64,000 nt of DNA from Ovis canadensis (lineage: Eukaryota > Chordata > Mammalia > Artiodactyla > Bovidae). Location: assembly GCF_042477335.2 (NCBI RefSeq), contig NC_091262.1, positions 74,696,001-74,760,000 on the forward strand, given 5' to 3'. Position numbers and translations under genes: made by a program. Position 1 is the stretch's first letter; each line of letters opens with the position of its first letter. Below, piece after piece: positions 23,561-35,072 of this stretch. The notes beneath the pieces were generated by a model. It was not told the origin of the DNA, made no database searches, and worked only from the letters and a program-made list of their open reading frames with translations.

Positions 23561-24339
23561 CACAAGTAGAGCACAAGTTGGTAACTTTAGGAAAAGGGAT
23601 GGAAATTGTAAAGTAATAGACAAATAGTACAAATAAATGTTCGTTAGCAAGTTGAAGAATTGTCCTATAGTTAGGTCAGTGGATGCTTAATCCATATAAG
23701 AAAAATAAAATCTTAATTTACTTTCATAAAGTTTACTGGTGAAAAGAAATTATATCTTATTCTGAAAAGCTGTTTTTATATTCCAAAGCAGTCTCACATT
23801 TATTCACTTTTCTTATTCATATATTTTGAATTTTTAACAGTCCTCAACTGTTCCACAAGTCACAGAAGAGAGAGGCAGAAGCAGACTGGCAATAATACTG
23901 GATCAAGTAAACACAGAAAATAATATTTTTGAAAGTATAATATATGAGCCAATTCAAGCAACCAGTAAAAAAAAAAAAAAAAAAGGGTGGTGTTGGGACA
24001 GTAGGCTATCCACTTGGAAAATAAAGCTATACAGAATAAATTCCAGACCAATCAGAGAGTTAACTATAGAGATAGAGAATGAGAATTCAGAAGATGATTT
24101 AGAGGGCTTTAAAATGTAATCATGGAATGGGGCAGGTTGCTTCTTGGGCAAAACCCCAAATCCAGAAGTCACAAAAGGAACTATTGAGAGTGTCCTGTAG
24201 CAGGTAAAGACTTAAGCTCTGACTTGAGGCAACTTCAGTTCATTACCATTTCTGTTTTGTTTTGTTTTTTCATAGCTATATGATCTTGGAACTAAAAATA
24301 TACCATAAAAAATACCTTTTAAAAAAATCTTATAAATAG

Positions 24340-24620
24340 CCCAAAAGTTGTTTAATCAAAGAAATGCATATTCTTTGTCTCTCACACTGGCAAATATTAA
24401 AAAGAGTTGGAAAGGGTGCCATGAAAAAGAACTCAGTCCCTCATACTCTGTCGGTGGAGTATCAGTCATGCAGCCTTTTTTGAAGGTGGATCAGCAGTAT
24501 CTATTGAAGGTTAAAATGAGCATGTACTTTGACTCAGCAATCCAGTTCTAAATATCCTTCACATTTGTAAAGAAATAGGTACTAAGATTTTTACATTGGC
24601 ATTGTTTGACATAGCTAAAA
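24340..24620 (+). mobile_element. Old L1-type 3' fragment
   Basis: CTCACACTGGCAAATATTAA, GTGGATCAGCAGTATCTATT and TACTTTGACTCAGCAATCCA follow the pattern of old mammalian L1 3' regions. It ends about 260 bases before GSKIP coding exon A. Confidence 0.6.
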
Positions 24621-24886
24621 ATTAATATTCTGAATTCTTACAGTATGGGGTTAACCTTTTGGGAAGAAGTGGAGAAGAGATTTTTTTTTTTTTAACCTAT
24701 AAGTGTCTGTAGTTTTGCTATGAAAAACTACTGAAAATGGTTTTAGGCAATATTTTCACTAAAAATTGTTAGCTTATTATGATATTTTCTAATAAATGGC
24801 AGTTGCAAGGCACAGCTGCTTTTTAATCAAATATTAATGTGTGAATATCTTTTTATAAGCCTGTTTCATACCCGGTTTTCTGCAGA

Positions 24887-25144
24887 ATGGAAACAGACTG
24901 TAATCCCATGGAGCTGAGCGGCGTGTCAGGATTTGAAGAAGAGGCTGAGCTTAATGGCTTTGAAGGAACTGATATGAAAGACATGAGGCTGGAAGCCGAA
25001 GCAGTTGTAAATGATGTTCTCTTTGCTGTTAACACCATGTTTGTCTCAAAAACCCTGCGCTGTGCAGACGATGTGGCCTATATCAATGTGGAAACAAGAG
25101 AAAGGAACAGATACTGCCTGGAGCTCACTGAAGCAGGGCTCAGG
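24887..25144 (+). CDS. GSKIP: GSKIP coding exon A (start codon, residues 1-86)
   Basis: GSKIP is a small cytosolic A-kinase anchoring protein that also binds GSK3-beta, bringing PKA and GSK3 together. This exon encodes [18 protein letters not shown] through LTEAGLR. It contains the amphipathic RII-binding helix around residues 39-52, with Val41 and Leu45, the residues known to matter for PKA RII binding, both present. The acceptor is TTTTCTGCAG ending at 24885, one base before the ATG codon's preceding A. The donor is AGG followed by GTAAGT at 25145. The exon ends on a complete codon. Homology to the human protein is close across the whole exon. Confidence 0.97.
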
Positions 25145-25554
25145 GTAAGTCCCTTTTCCCTTTAGAAAAAAAAAAAAAATCTTTACCATTTGATCCAAAA
25201 GGTTCAGGAATCAGGGAATGAGAAAGAGTTTTAGGTGAGAACTTGACACCCAGTAGCTTCCAAGATTTTTTTTTTAAAGAAAAATTTTTTTTTCTTTCCC
25301 CTAAGAATTTTTTTTATTAATTCTGAAGTCTTTCAGTCAACATAAGAATGGATTTTGGGGGGAAAAAAAAAACAGATTTGATTCTGAGTATTTTGTTGTA
25401 ACTGTCTTCCCCCAAATAAACTGATTTCTTATCTCTTGCTAAGCATGTCTACCAAAATTATGCATTCTCTACACTGGATGACTTTTTCAGTCATTGTGTT
25501 GAATCTTCTTCCACGTCATATAAATATTTCTTCTACTAAAACAACATACTAGAA

Positions 25555-25678
25555 GGAATTCCCTGCTGGTCCAGTGGTTAGGACTCCACTCTTTCACTGC
25601 TGAGGGCTCGGATTTGATCCCTGGTAAGGGAAGTAAGATCCCAGAAGCTGCTCAGCCATACATAGAGAAATAGATAGA
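25555..25678 (+). mobile_element. CHR-type SINE
   Basis: GAATTCCCTGCTGGTCCAGT head, TTTGATCCCTGGTAAGGGAA, and a tail of TAGAGAAATAGATAGAT. Confidence 0.82.
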
Positions 25679-25977
25679 TCATGCTTGACTCCACCATTCA
25701 CTAGCTGTTAGATCAGAATTAAGTCACAGCAGAATGCTCTGCCTCCAAATTTCCAAGAATAAATTTCCATTTATTACATGTAAGCTTTTCTAGGCAGAAC
25801 GACCTCTCTGCATCCTTTAAACCAGAATCCTGACTTTAGAATAATAGAAAGCACTATCTGAGAACAACTTCTCGTTTAAAAAAAAAAATTTTTTTTTAAC
25901 CTGTGGAACAAAGGAATGGACATTAGAAATGTCTAGTTTAATGTTACTCATGTCTATTTAACTTTACTAATTAACCT

Positions 25978-26095
25978 TGGCAATTCCCACACAGTCCTGT
26001 GGTTAGGACTCAGCGATTTCATAGCCAAATTCAACCTCTGGTCAGGAACTGAGATCCTGCAAGTCACACGGTACATCCTAAATAAATAAATAGCC
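25978..26095 (+). mobile_element. CHR-type SINE, decayed
   Basis: GCAATTCCCACACAGTCCTG head, CAACCTCTGGTCAGGAACTG and an AAATAAATAAATAG tail. It is more diverged than its neighbours. Confidence 0.7.
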
Positions 26096-26569
26096 TTCAA
26101 GCTTGGTCAGAAATCTCTGACTTTTCTGTTTCTAAATCCATTAAGAGTAGTTCTCCCAAAGTTGCACAGGATCATGAAGTAGTAGAGTACATGGTTTAAG
26201 CAAGTAAGAATGTCATGTGATACATTAAACAAGCATGTGACCATCTCTTTATTTCAGTGGATTCAGTTTCCCTAAGATGTGTGTGAGTCACATGTTCTGT
26301 GTATCCCCTGGTGGAGGCTCACTTACATTGAAACCTGAGTTGTAACTACTCTCATTTCCCACACAACTGCATCTTGGCTTTGAGAATAATCCTGGAAATC
26401 TTTATGCTTCCCTTCCTAAATCCCTAAGTTTGTACCCAAAACTTGCAGTGTTTAGAAGTGGACCTTAAATAGAAATAGGTAAAGCAAAAGTAGAAATAAA
26501 TAACCCTAGGTAAATTAATTTTCTCTGGCACTGTTAAATTCTGGTGAGGTAGGAAGGTTTTGTTGACAG

Positions 26570-26880
26570 TTGGAAATCTTTGTGAATTTGAGTGACGTTG
26601 GGTGAGTCAGTCAGTCTGAGTCCCTGCTTCTTTATCTGTAACTTGGAGGTTTAAAACAAAAGCTGAAAAAAGTTTTGGGGGACGTTATGTGAATAAAGTT
26701 TGCACAAAGATCTGGGTCAGTTATAAAACCTGGCATGTAGGTACTCAAATATTTATTTTTTTTCTGTCTGATTCAGTTGACATTTATTGAGTAACTATCC
26801 TGTGTCAGAAATTAGACATCAAACCATGTAAATAAGACATGATCCATGTTCCCAGGAAGACCACAGATATCAGGGGAAAG
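26570..26880. repeat. MIR (+) followed by L2 fragment (-)
   Basis: MIR-like GACGTTGGGTGAGTCAGTCA, CCTGCTTCTTTATCTGTAAC and ACCTGGCATGTAGGTACTCA to about 26760. Then an L2-like reverse end, CATTTATTGAGTAACTATCC. Confidence 0.6.
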
Positions 26881-27298
26881 AGAGGAGCAAACAGAATCAT
26901 AGTACGCTGTAGACTGGACTGAGACAGGGCATGGTTCCACAGTGGTGCAGTTCATCTTCCTTAGGTGTCTGCCTCTGCTTTTCATTAAAAACAACAGCAC
27001 TGCTTCTGTTTCTAGCATAAACATGCATCTCCTATGGCTTGAGTAGATGTCACAAAAATTTAGAGTTTGTATGAGGAATTCACAGGCTTTAGTAAAGTCA
27101 GCAAAACTGACGTTGATTTTGCCCTACACTGTGCTGGTGAACCAGGGTATAAGTCTTATAATCTCGTTGGAAAAAAAAGCTTTAGCTGTGTTTAAAGGAA
27201 AAAACAAACAGGAAAAACACACTCACAGGTTAACATTTCCTTTTATCTCACAGAATTGAGCAGATAAGTCATGTATTAGTAACATGAAACTGGCATTT

Positions 27299-27341
27299 CT
27301 AATTATAACTAATTATAAACTAATTATAACTAATTATAAAC
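27299..27341 (+). repeat. Short minisatellite, period 10-11
   Basis: Four copies of CTAATTATAA separated by C or AC/A, an almost perfect short tandem array. Confidence 0.9.
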
Positions 27342-27430
27342 CAGAATTAAAACTATAAGTAAATTTTACAACTCTTTATTTTTAAAAAAAAGCCCAAATC
27401 ACATAAATAATGATAAAAGTATGAACTAAT

Positions 27431-27745
27431 AGGGACTTCCCTCATGGTCCAGTGATTAAGAACCCACTTGCCAATGCAGGGGACACAGGTTCCTTCCTTC
27501 ATCCAAGAGGATTCCTCATGCCATGGGACAACTAAGCCCGTGTCCCACAACTACTGAACCAGTGTGCTCCAGCTACTGGAGCCCAGGAGCCCTAGAGGCT
27601 GTGCTCTGCAGCAAGAGAAGCCACCACAACGAGAAGCCTGCATACTGCGCCTGGAGAGTAGCCACCGCTGACTGCAGCTAGAGGAAACACACAGCAAGGA
27701 AGCCTCGGCACAGTCACACAGAAATAATTTTTTAAAATAAGAATA
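27431..27745 (+). mobile_element. CHR-2-type long tRNA-Glu SINE
   Basis: GGACTTCCCTCATGGTCCAG head, long body (CAGCAAGAGAAGCCACCACA, CTGACTGCAGCTAGAGGAAA) and an AAAATAAGAATAAAAAA tail. Confidence 0.88.
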
Positions 27746-27904
27746 AAAAAGCCCCACGGTGTTATTAATTATAGTGAATATAATTATTATAGTCTTTATA
27801 AAAAGGCCCTCAGTATATGTAGAATTAAGTAGAAACATGTTTTAGACTATGAAAATGAAATTCTGTTTTTGTATAGCTTTTTCAACTCTGTATTTTCAGG
27901 ATCA

Positions 27905-28752
27905 GTTCAGTTCAGTCGCTCAGTCGTGTCCAACTCTTTGTGACCCCATGAATCGCAGCATGCCAGGCCTCCCTGTCCCTCACCAGCTCCCGGATTTCAT
28001 TCAAACTCATGTCCATCGAGTCCGTGATGCCATCCAGCCATCTCATCCTCTGTCATCCCCTTCTCCTCCTGCTCCCAATCCCTCCCAGCATCAGGGTCTT
28101 TTCCAATGAGTCAACTCTTCGCATGAGATGGCCAAAGTATTGGAGTTTCAGCTTTAGCATCAGTCCCTCCAGTGAATACCCAGGGCTGATCTCCTTCAGA
28201 ATGGACTGGTTGGATCTCCTTGCAGTCCAAGGAACTCTCAAGAGTCTTGTCCAACACCACAGTTCAAAAGCATCAGTTCTTCAGTGCTCAGCTTTCTTCA
28301 CAGTCCAACTCTCACATCCATATATGACCACTGGAAAAACCATAGCCTTGACTAGACGAACCTTTGTTGGCAGAGTAATGTCTCTGCTTTTCAGTATGCT
28401 ATCTAGGTTGGTCATAACTTTCCTTCCAAGGAGTAAGTGTCTTTCAATTTCATGGCTGCAATCACCATCTGCAGTGATTTTTGAGCCCAAAACATAGTCT
28501 GACACTGTTTCCACTGTTTCCCCATCTATTTGCCATGAAGTGATGGGACCAGATGCCATGATCTTGGTTTTCTGATTGTTGAGCTTTAAGCCAACTTTTT
28601 CACTCTCCACTTTCACTTTCATCAAGAGGCATGTTAGTCCCTCTTCACTTTTCTGCCATAAGGGTGGTGTCATCTGCATATCTGAGGTTATTGATATTTC
28701 TCCCGGCAATCTTGATTCCAACTTGTGCTTCTCCAGCCCGGCGTTTCTCATG
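27905..28752 (-). mobile_element. BovB LINE 5'-truncated copy in GSKIP intron 2
   Basis: Minus-strand BovB from its GTTCAGTTCAGTCGCTCAGT end to just beyond the AGATATGCAGATGACACCAC (YADD) region. The frame is broken in several places. A perfect 13-bp target duplication ATTTTCAGGATCA lies at 27892-27904 and 28753-28765. Confidence 0.95.
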
Positions 28753-29005
28753 ATTTTCAGGATCAAGAGTAGGTAAATCAAACCTTTTAAATTTTGAGAA
28801 AAAACTGGTGAGAGCATTTTGCTGGTGATGTTCCTTATTTTATAAATTGCTTAAATATTATAGGTTGTATGGATATTTAAAATGTGTATTCTAACTATTA
28901 ATTGAGAAATGCATAATGTCATTAGAGAATGACCCATGTAAAAACTTGTGTTTTTTTTTGCTTTCTGTACCAAGATGAAATCTGATTATTTAATTTTTCT
29001 TGTAG

Positions 29006-29167
29006 GTGGTAGGGTATGCTTTCGACCAGGTGGATGATCATTTACAGACTCCCTACCACGAAACAGTCTACTCCCTGTTGGATACGCTTAGCCCTGCGTA
29101 CCGGGAAGCATTTGGAAATGCGCTCCTTCAAAGACTGGAAGCTTTGAAAAGAGAGGGACAGTCATGA
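29006..29167 (+). CDS. GSKIP: GSKIP coding exon B (residues 87-139, stop)
   Basis: Final coding exon, read in phase from the previous one. The acceptor TTTTTCTTGTAG ends at 29005 and the first codons are GTG GTA GGG ([12 protein letters not shown]). The protein finishes KREGQS with TGA at 29165-29167, giving 139 residues, the usual GSKIP length. The C-terminal helix [11 protein letters not shown] contains Leu130, which is needed for GSK3 binding in the human protein, so both partner interfaces appear intact. A BovB insertion sits only about 250 bases upstream in the preceding intron and does not touch the acceptor. Confidence 0.97.
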   Translation: MVGYAFDQVDDHLQTPYHETVYSLLDTLSPAYREAFGNALLQRLEALKREGQS

Positions 29168-30700
29168 CTAAGCTTTTTTTCCTGTTAGAGGGGGCTGCTG
29201 CTGGTACACAAGGTTGACATACAGCTTGAAACTGCTGCATATGGTCATAGCAGAAAATGCATCTTTGATTTTGTATCTTTTATTTTTTTTGCTTCACATG
29301 TAGGCTTTTGATTGATGATTGAATTGTCTTTCTTAGTTTCTGATTCATTTAGGAAATCCTAAGGTCACTGCTGTGACACCATCATTAAGACATTCAGATT
29401 TCTTCATATAGTGTCTCTGCATTTCAGAAACCTAAGCAGTATTTCATTTGCTTATCGCAAGACTGCCAGCACTCTCTCTTACTTAGGAAATTCTAGATTT
29501 GCACAGTAATAGAGGAAATAAAATGACCTAACTTCAGACTTTGATTCAGCTCGCTAAATCAGGGGTTTACTACTAGCTCAGACTAACTTTGTAGTAATTA
29601 TCTTGCTACTAGCCTTATTGGAAACAAATTATCAACTAGTTTCCCCGGCACAAATTTTTAAATTCACTGCTTCATTGAATCTATTTATATTATTAATATG
29701 GACTGATAAAAATGAGTTCATTATATATTACATAGCTAGTATTTACATGAAACATAGGTACTGAAATAGTACTGTATTCCTTGTTTGCAACAGCCAGCCA
29801 ACGAAGAGGACAAACCGTTAGCAAATGAATGTAACAATTACTTGTTTCCAAGATATTTAAGCACATAAACAAATACAGGAACAGGCTCCATTCTCTTCCT
29901 AACAAAAAGCATCTTCAGCGTGTGTGATTTAAAAGAAAGGAGATTCTGATTTCCTAGAAAATGATATTTTGGCCTGTGTTGATTCTTCTTATGAATGTTT
30001 GTTTACATGATGTACAGTATATATTCAGAAAGTATTTTTGCTTCAGCGTTTACTTTGTATGATGTGGTGCTTTGGTATTCCCACAGCACCCCTCCTTCCC
30101 AACAGATGTACAGTGTTCTGTCTAGATGCAAAATCTACAATGTCACAGGAGCGCATTGTATAGGTTTGAAACCAAAGGATGAATGAAGCATTCAGAGACT
30201 TACTATTTGAAAAAGGGAGACTCTGTATTTTATATTTTACTACAGGTACTAATATTTATAATAAAATAAACTATACCATGCTGCTACATCTTTTCAAGTA
30301 CATGTTGAATATTAAGAATTGGGAAGTTGTTTTTTTAATACTAGTCAAAGCAGCAGCTATACAAATGTTGAACTAAAATTCTGCATCTGGACATATCTTC
30401 ATAATTTGTCATTTGAAGACTTTTATAAGTCATTATTAAACAGTAGTACTTTTAGACTCTTGAAGATCATATAGACCAGAGCAAGTTTAAAGTTTGGTTT
30501 GGGTCATTATTCATTGTCAGAGTTCATCGGAATGCTTAAATTATGTTTGACAAATGAATATTCATCCTCAGCTTTATTTTCATATGCTTAAGTGTTTGGG
30601 GAATGAAGTCTAACTTCAGCTTGAACTTTCTCATGCTTAATCTCAGGCTAAATGTAAAGGGTATTTGTACAGTTTGAATAAAATTCTGTTTACTAATTTT
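29168..30700 (+). other. GSKIP: GSKIP 3' untranslated region
   Basis: AT-rich sequence following the GSKIP stop codon, free of the SINE and LINE copies that fill the surrounding DNA, which suggests it is exonic and under constraint. AATAAA hexamers occur at 29517-29522, 30260-30270 (overlapping pair) and 30677-30682. The last, followed by a T-rich stretch, is the most likely distal poly(A) signal. The exact end is inferred. Confidence 0.65.
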
Positions 30701-31329
30701 GAGTTAAGTATGGAGAAAAGTGATTGTATGTTTAAAGTTGAAAGTGTTCATTTTGTGATAAATATTTGATTCCAAGAGCTTCCATTTTTGAATTCCATGT
30801 TGTTCCATTTCATTGTGAAGTGATATTACTATGAAAGAGCAACAGAGAGAGAAGACATTAATAAAACTACAGATATTAAAACCTCCACTAGTTATTAAAT
30901 CCTTCATTTTATTTAGATTTTTTTGAAGACTTTAACCAGATAAATTAAGCCTTGATTTCACTTCCAAAAGAAAAAAGAACCTCCAGATAAGTGATTATTA
31001 TAAATCAATAAAGAAAAAAAGAGAATAAGGGGCAAACACTATATGATCAACTCAGGAAAATATACAAATGTACAGTAGCCACTTGAAAGATATTCAACCA
31101 AACCAGTAACTCAGGAAAGGAAAATAGGTTTTATCTATTTGAGTCATTTTACCTAATAATTTAATAATGTGTCAGGCTTAAATTATATCAGTAAAGATTT
31201 AGTGAAGGACACAGTTACCTTCTCATGGAGGCTATGTTGGTGAAACCTTTCTGGAAGATACTGGTAATAGAGCCTTTACAAAGCTTATAACTCACATGCT
31301 GGTTATTTAATAGCCTCAAAGGCTAGGGA

Positions 31330-31600
31330 CATGATTGAGCAGAATATATACAACAAAGATGTCATTTTCACTAATGAAAGATTTAGAAGTCTCTCAAAAA
31401 GTGGTTAAGCTATGCCAGATCCTCTTGATGGAAAAATATGCAGCCATTAAAAATTGGGGAAAGTTATACTACAGGAAAAAAAATAAGCTTTTAAAACTAT
31501 TTGAAAATAATCGTATATATAACAGAAAGAAAAATGGAATAAAAAGTATTCTACAGTTAATATAGTAATCAGTAGGTTGTAAGATAGGTTATTTTCATTT
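31330..31600 (+). mobile_element. Old L1-type 3' fragment
   Basis: AAATATGCAGCCATTAAAAA followed by an A/T-rich tail is the typical old L1 3' pattern. The left limit is unclear. Confidence 0.5.
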
Positions 31601-32214
31601 TCTTTTACATATATTCTCCTTTACCTTAAGTGTAGGGGAAATGCAACATGATAATGTTCAAGCCAGCTGAAGAACTCTCCTTTCTAACAAAAGCACAAGC
31701 TGTGCTGAGTTGATCCTGCTCCCAGGATCCTTGAAGAGGTAGTATGTTTGTGAAAAGAATACACACACCTCATTTCCCATGATAACTCTTCCCACCTGTC
31801 CTCCAGGTCCAGAATCAGTCTTTACACATCCCACACAGCTCAGCAGCAGCTACTGGGGTTCTGAGCCTTCATTCCCGTCTTTCATCACAAAGCTACACTG
31901 TTCTCTCCTCCAGTGTTCAAAAACCACAAAATATGCAGTTTGATTGTTACAGGGAAACAGGATAGGAAACCACTGAGATTCTGATACGTGCCACTTTAAC
32001 TTCAGAATTCTGCCTTCTTCCCCTTCATTTGTGTATGACGTTCAACTGAAACTTGGACAGATTGTGGCACTTGCTCAGCAGCCCACCTGTGAGCAGGAAA
32101 GGAAAGTCAGCACCCAGGTCTTCTGACTCCGTCAGTCATCCCCATACGGTGTGTCAATAAAAGCATCCCCTGAACTTTGTGGTTGTGTGAAAGCTAATTT
32201 TGAAAGAGGAAAGG

Positions 32215-32330
32215 AACAGGGAATTACACTCAGTATCTTGTAATTATGTATGTAATTGGATCACTGCTATACACCTAAAACAAGATTGTACAGTAAATCA
32301 ACTATACTTGAAAAGTAAAAATATATATTT
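32215..32330 (+). mobile_element. L1 3' end fragment
   Basis: ATCACTGCTATACACCTAAA, GTAAATCAACTATACTTG and an A/T tail match the ruminant L1 3' end. Confidence 0.7.
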
Positions 32331-33006
32331 TTAAAGGAATAATAGTAAAAGGTAACTGGCATAATAGAACTGATCAATAGAATCTCCTTTCCTAACCTAC
32401 CAATATGCTATACAATTCTCTGGAAGCCATCCCCTTGTAACTATGGCACTAGCTCATTTACCTGTTATCATAATGTAAACAGTAAGAATGAAACAAAAGT
32501 GAGTCATATTTTATAGTAGCATGATCGGTTGAATAAAAGTACTTACCTGCTTAACAGCATTTCATTCGGGACAAACTGAAAATCCGGAAATGAGGCATCT
32601 AGTGAATTTTAGAATATTCCATCTAACAGGTCTCTATAAAAAATGAACAATATTTATTCCAAGTTCTGTACTGGTCTTGCAAGAGTATTTTTACATTTAA
32701 ATTGACAGCTAAAGAAAAAAAAATGTTGCTGTGAGCAAACTGTTCCCAAATTGTTTGCAGAATTTCAAAGTGTTATCAAAACAAAGAAGTTTCAATGAGA
32801 CAAATGTATAAAAAGGAAAGGGAGTGGGGACAAAAAAAGGAATGAAAAGGCTCCCATTTGTGCAAGTGTGATTTAGCATCACAGAAAAAGCAATTTCACT
32901 TTTGGAGACCATTTCAGAAAATACTTACATATATCTTATTTAATCCTGACAGCCCTGTTAGGTTGGTGGTTTCACCCCTGTTTTATAGTCACTTAACAGC
33001 TCGTGT

Positions 33007-33135
33007 GGAGAAGGCAATGGCACCCCACTCCAGTACTCTTGCCTGGAAAATCCCATGGACAGGGGAGCCTGGTGGGCTGCCATCTATGAGGTCACACAGA
33101 GTTGGACTCGACTGAAGCGACTTGGCAGCAGCAGC
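33007..33135 (+). mobile_element. Bov-A monomer
   Basis: GGAGAAGGCAATGGCACCCC to GCAGCAGCAGC-type tail. Target duplications AACAGCTCGTGT (32995-33006) and AACAGCTCATGT (33136-33147) differ by one CpG-type change. Confidence 0.93.
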
Positions 33136-33292
33136 AACAGCTCATGTAAGGTTAAAAGTTTGGCTCCAGTCTCCCACAAATAAGTGCCAAGGTAGAAGTC
33201 GAAGCCAAGTCCCCCAAGTGTCCAGAACCCCCAGGCTGTCCAGCTCCCTGGCCATTTCCATTTTTTGGAGGCAATTAGTATTTTTTTTTTAG

Positions 33293-33499
33293 GTGAAAGT
33301 AAAGTGTTAGCCTCTCAGTCGTGTCTGACTCTTTGTGCCCCAGTGGACTGTAGCCTGCCAGGCTCCTCTGTCCATGGAATTCTCCAGGCAAGACTGGGTA
33401 GCCATTCCCTTCTCCAAGGGATCTTCCCAACCCAGGGATCAAACACGTGTCTCCTGCACTGCAGGCAGATTCTTTACCATCTGAGCCACCAAGGAAACA
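33293..33499 (-). mobile_element. Bov-tA SINE
   Basis: Minus-strand SINE from GTGAAAGTAAAGTGTTAGCC to CATCTGAGCCACCAAGGAAA. A short deletion occurs in the body near 33395. Confidence 0.9.
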
Positions 33500-34079
33500 T
33501 TAAAAAAAAAAAAAAGTGTTAAATATTTACATTTAAGAAGTTAATATTTAAAGCACAAAAATATCTACTATTCTAAGATAACAGGCTATATATACAGTCC
33601 ACCATGGCCTTTGTGGTTCTGTGTTAACATCTTTTAATTCGGCCGCAACCTCATGTCCAACCTGATTCGGAAAGGGCAGTCTACGTTCTATCCCTTTGTG
33701 GGAGAGGGTGAATCCCAGCACAAATGGCCTCCAGCTACCCCCACCAGGCCAGGAACTGCCTAACCTCTGAAGCCCAGTGGACTACCACCACTGGCAAGAG
33801 CAGTGGGGACCACACTCGCTGTGGGTCCTGAGTCCTGACCCTGAAAGTCCATGGCAACAGCCCTCCTTTGCAGTAGAAGATTAAGTCAAACCCTCCGGAT
33901 CAGACCATCCTACAAAGGGCATGTTAATTCACTTCAACATTTCAGGGAAGGCCTAGGCTACGGGCTTTTTAACTTATCATCAGATTCATCAATATCTTTA
34001 GTGCTCCGGGTCTGGGGAACACTGGGACGTGTTTCCGGAGTTTCCGAATGAAAGAGAGGAAAGACAACAGAGGGCAGGC

Positions 34080-34303
34080 ACTGCCCGAGGGCACTGGCTG
34101 CAAGCTCTCGGGCGGGGACGCGGCGGGCCAGGCCTGCGCCCTAGGCTGGGAAAACCCTCAGGGCGCGGGAAATCGGAGGCCCCGCCCCCGCCCCTGGAAC
34201 GCCCCGCACCGCGCCTAGGCCCCGCCCCCGAAGGGCCGGCTCCACCCACCTCCTTGGCAACCAAAGGGACGCTTTCTCCTTAGCAACCAGCTCGACTCCC
34301 ACC
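34080..34303 (+). promoter_or_regulatory. AK7: AK7 promoter with GC boxes and two X-box-like motifs
   Basis: GC-rich segment ending at the AK7 start codon. It carries GC boxes (GCCCCGCCCCC near 34183 and CCCCGCCCCC near 34220), then two CCTTRGCAACC motifs at 34252-34262 and 34278-34288. These resemble the right half of the RFX X-box (RGYAAC with a CC-rich left half). RFX factors with FOXJ1 drive ciliary genes, and AK7 is axonemal, so this is a plausible cilium-specific promoter. The start codon context CCCACCATGG is an excellent Kozak site. Binding is inferred. Confidence 0.7.
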
Positions 34304-34408
34304 ATGGCTGAAGAAGAGGAAAGTGCTGCCCCTGCGGAGAAAGCTATCCGGATCCAGAGGGTGTTTATAAACCTGCTGGACTCATACAGCAGCAGAAACA
34401 TCGGGAAG
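34304..34408 (+). CDS. AK7: AK7 coding exon 1 (residues 1-35)
   Basis: AK7 is the adenylate kinase of motile cilia and sperm flagella, catalysing 2 ADP to ATP plus AMP in the axoneme. Loss in humans causes flagellar and ciliary disease. This exon encodes [18 protein letters not shown] through SSRNIGK, recognised as the AK7 N-terminus. The start has a perfect Kozak context. The donor is AAG followed by GTAAGC at 34409, phase 0. The P-loop kinase domain lies far downstream of the residues in this window. Confidence 0.93.
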
Positions 34409-34854
34409 GTAAGCGGCGGTGGGTCAAAGCTGAATCCCAGCCCCCAGCTCCCCCAGTCCCGGCTCCAGGCCCCCAAACCCGGTTGCACCTTAGCCGCGGA
34501 CTTTATCAGGGTCTCCCCTAAGGGACCCTCCATCGTCCGGGACACAGACAGTGCCCTGGCTCCCCAGTCCGCCCCTAGGCTAGACCAGCGCCCGACCTAG
34601 AAGACCAGGGTTTTGGAGATCGCCGGTCCAGTCCGGGTTTCTCCCTTGTTTAGGGGCTGAAACTGAAGCTCGGAAGGAGTTGAGGGCTTGCCGAAGACAA
34701 GCTGGGGGCTTAGCGAGCTTGGGGCTCAGGTCTCCGGCTTCTAATCAGGTTCCCTTTCCACTCCCGCCGAGGAGTCTCAAGCAGGAAGGTGACGGACAAA
34801 GTTCAAAACTAAATGCAGTAACAAAACGTCACAAAGACAGGGGTTGTGTTTGTT

Positions 34855-35070
34855 GTTCAGTTGCTAAAGTGAAAGCAAAGCCGCTCAGTCGCGTCCGACT
34901 CTGCGACCCCATGGACGTAGCCTACCAGGCTCCGCGGTCCATGGGATTTTCCAGACAAGAATACTGGAGTGGGCTGCCATTTCCTTCTCCAGGGGATCTT
35001 CCCAACCCAGGGACCGAACCCGGGTCTCCTGCATTGCAGACAGACGCTTTACCGTCTGAGCCACTAGGGA
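34855..35070 (-). mobile_element. Bov-tA SINE (first of three)
   Basis: Minus-strand SINE from CAGTTGCTAAAGTGAAAGCA to CGTCTGAGCCACTAGGGA, retaining many CpGs, which suggests a fairly young copy. Confidence 0.92.
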
Positions 35071-35072
35071 AA

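Larger units (their letters stand above)
10646..24885 (+). other. GSKIP: GSKIP intron 1
   Basis: Large intron between the noncoding first exon and the start-codon exon. It is filled with SINEs, an old L1 split by BovB, a Tigger-type DNA transposon, an old LTR and a MIR. Segments 14660-15870, 19030-19860, 20160-20940 and 22330-24340 are mostly unassigned AT-rich DNA, apart from the GC-rich patch at 20510-20700. Alternative 5' UTR exons could hide here. Confidence 0.65.
25145..29005 (+). other. GSKIP: GSKIP intron 2
   Basis: Phase-0 intron between the two GSKIP coding exons. It carries three tRNA-Glu SINEs, a MIR/L2 pair near 26570-26880, a short minisatellite at 27299-27341 and a BovB copy at 27905-28752. 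The rest shows nothing recognisable. Confidence 0.85.
30701..34079. other. GSKIP-AK7 intergenic region
   Basis: About 3.4 kb between the inferred GSKIP poly(A) site and the AK7 promoter. It contains old L1-type pieces near 31330-31600 and 32215-32330 and two young SINEs near 33.0-33.5 kb. The stretches 31600-32200 and 33500-33850 have no recognisable feature. An X-box-like GTCCATGGCAAC occurs at 33847-33858. Confidence 0.65.
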
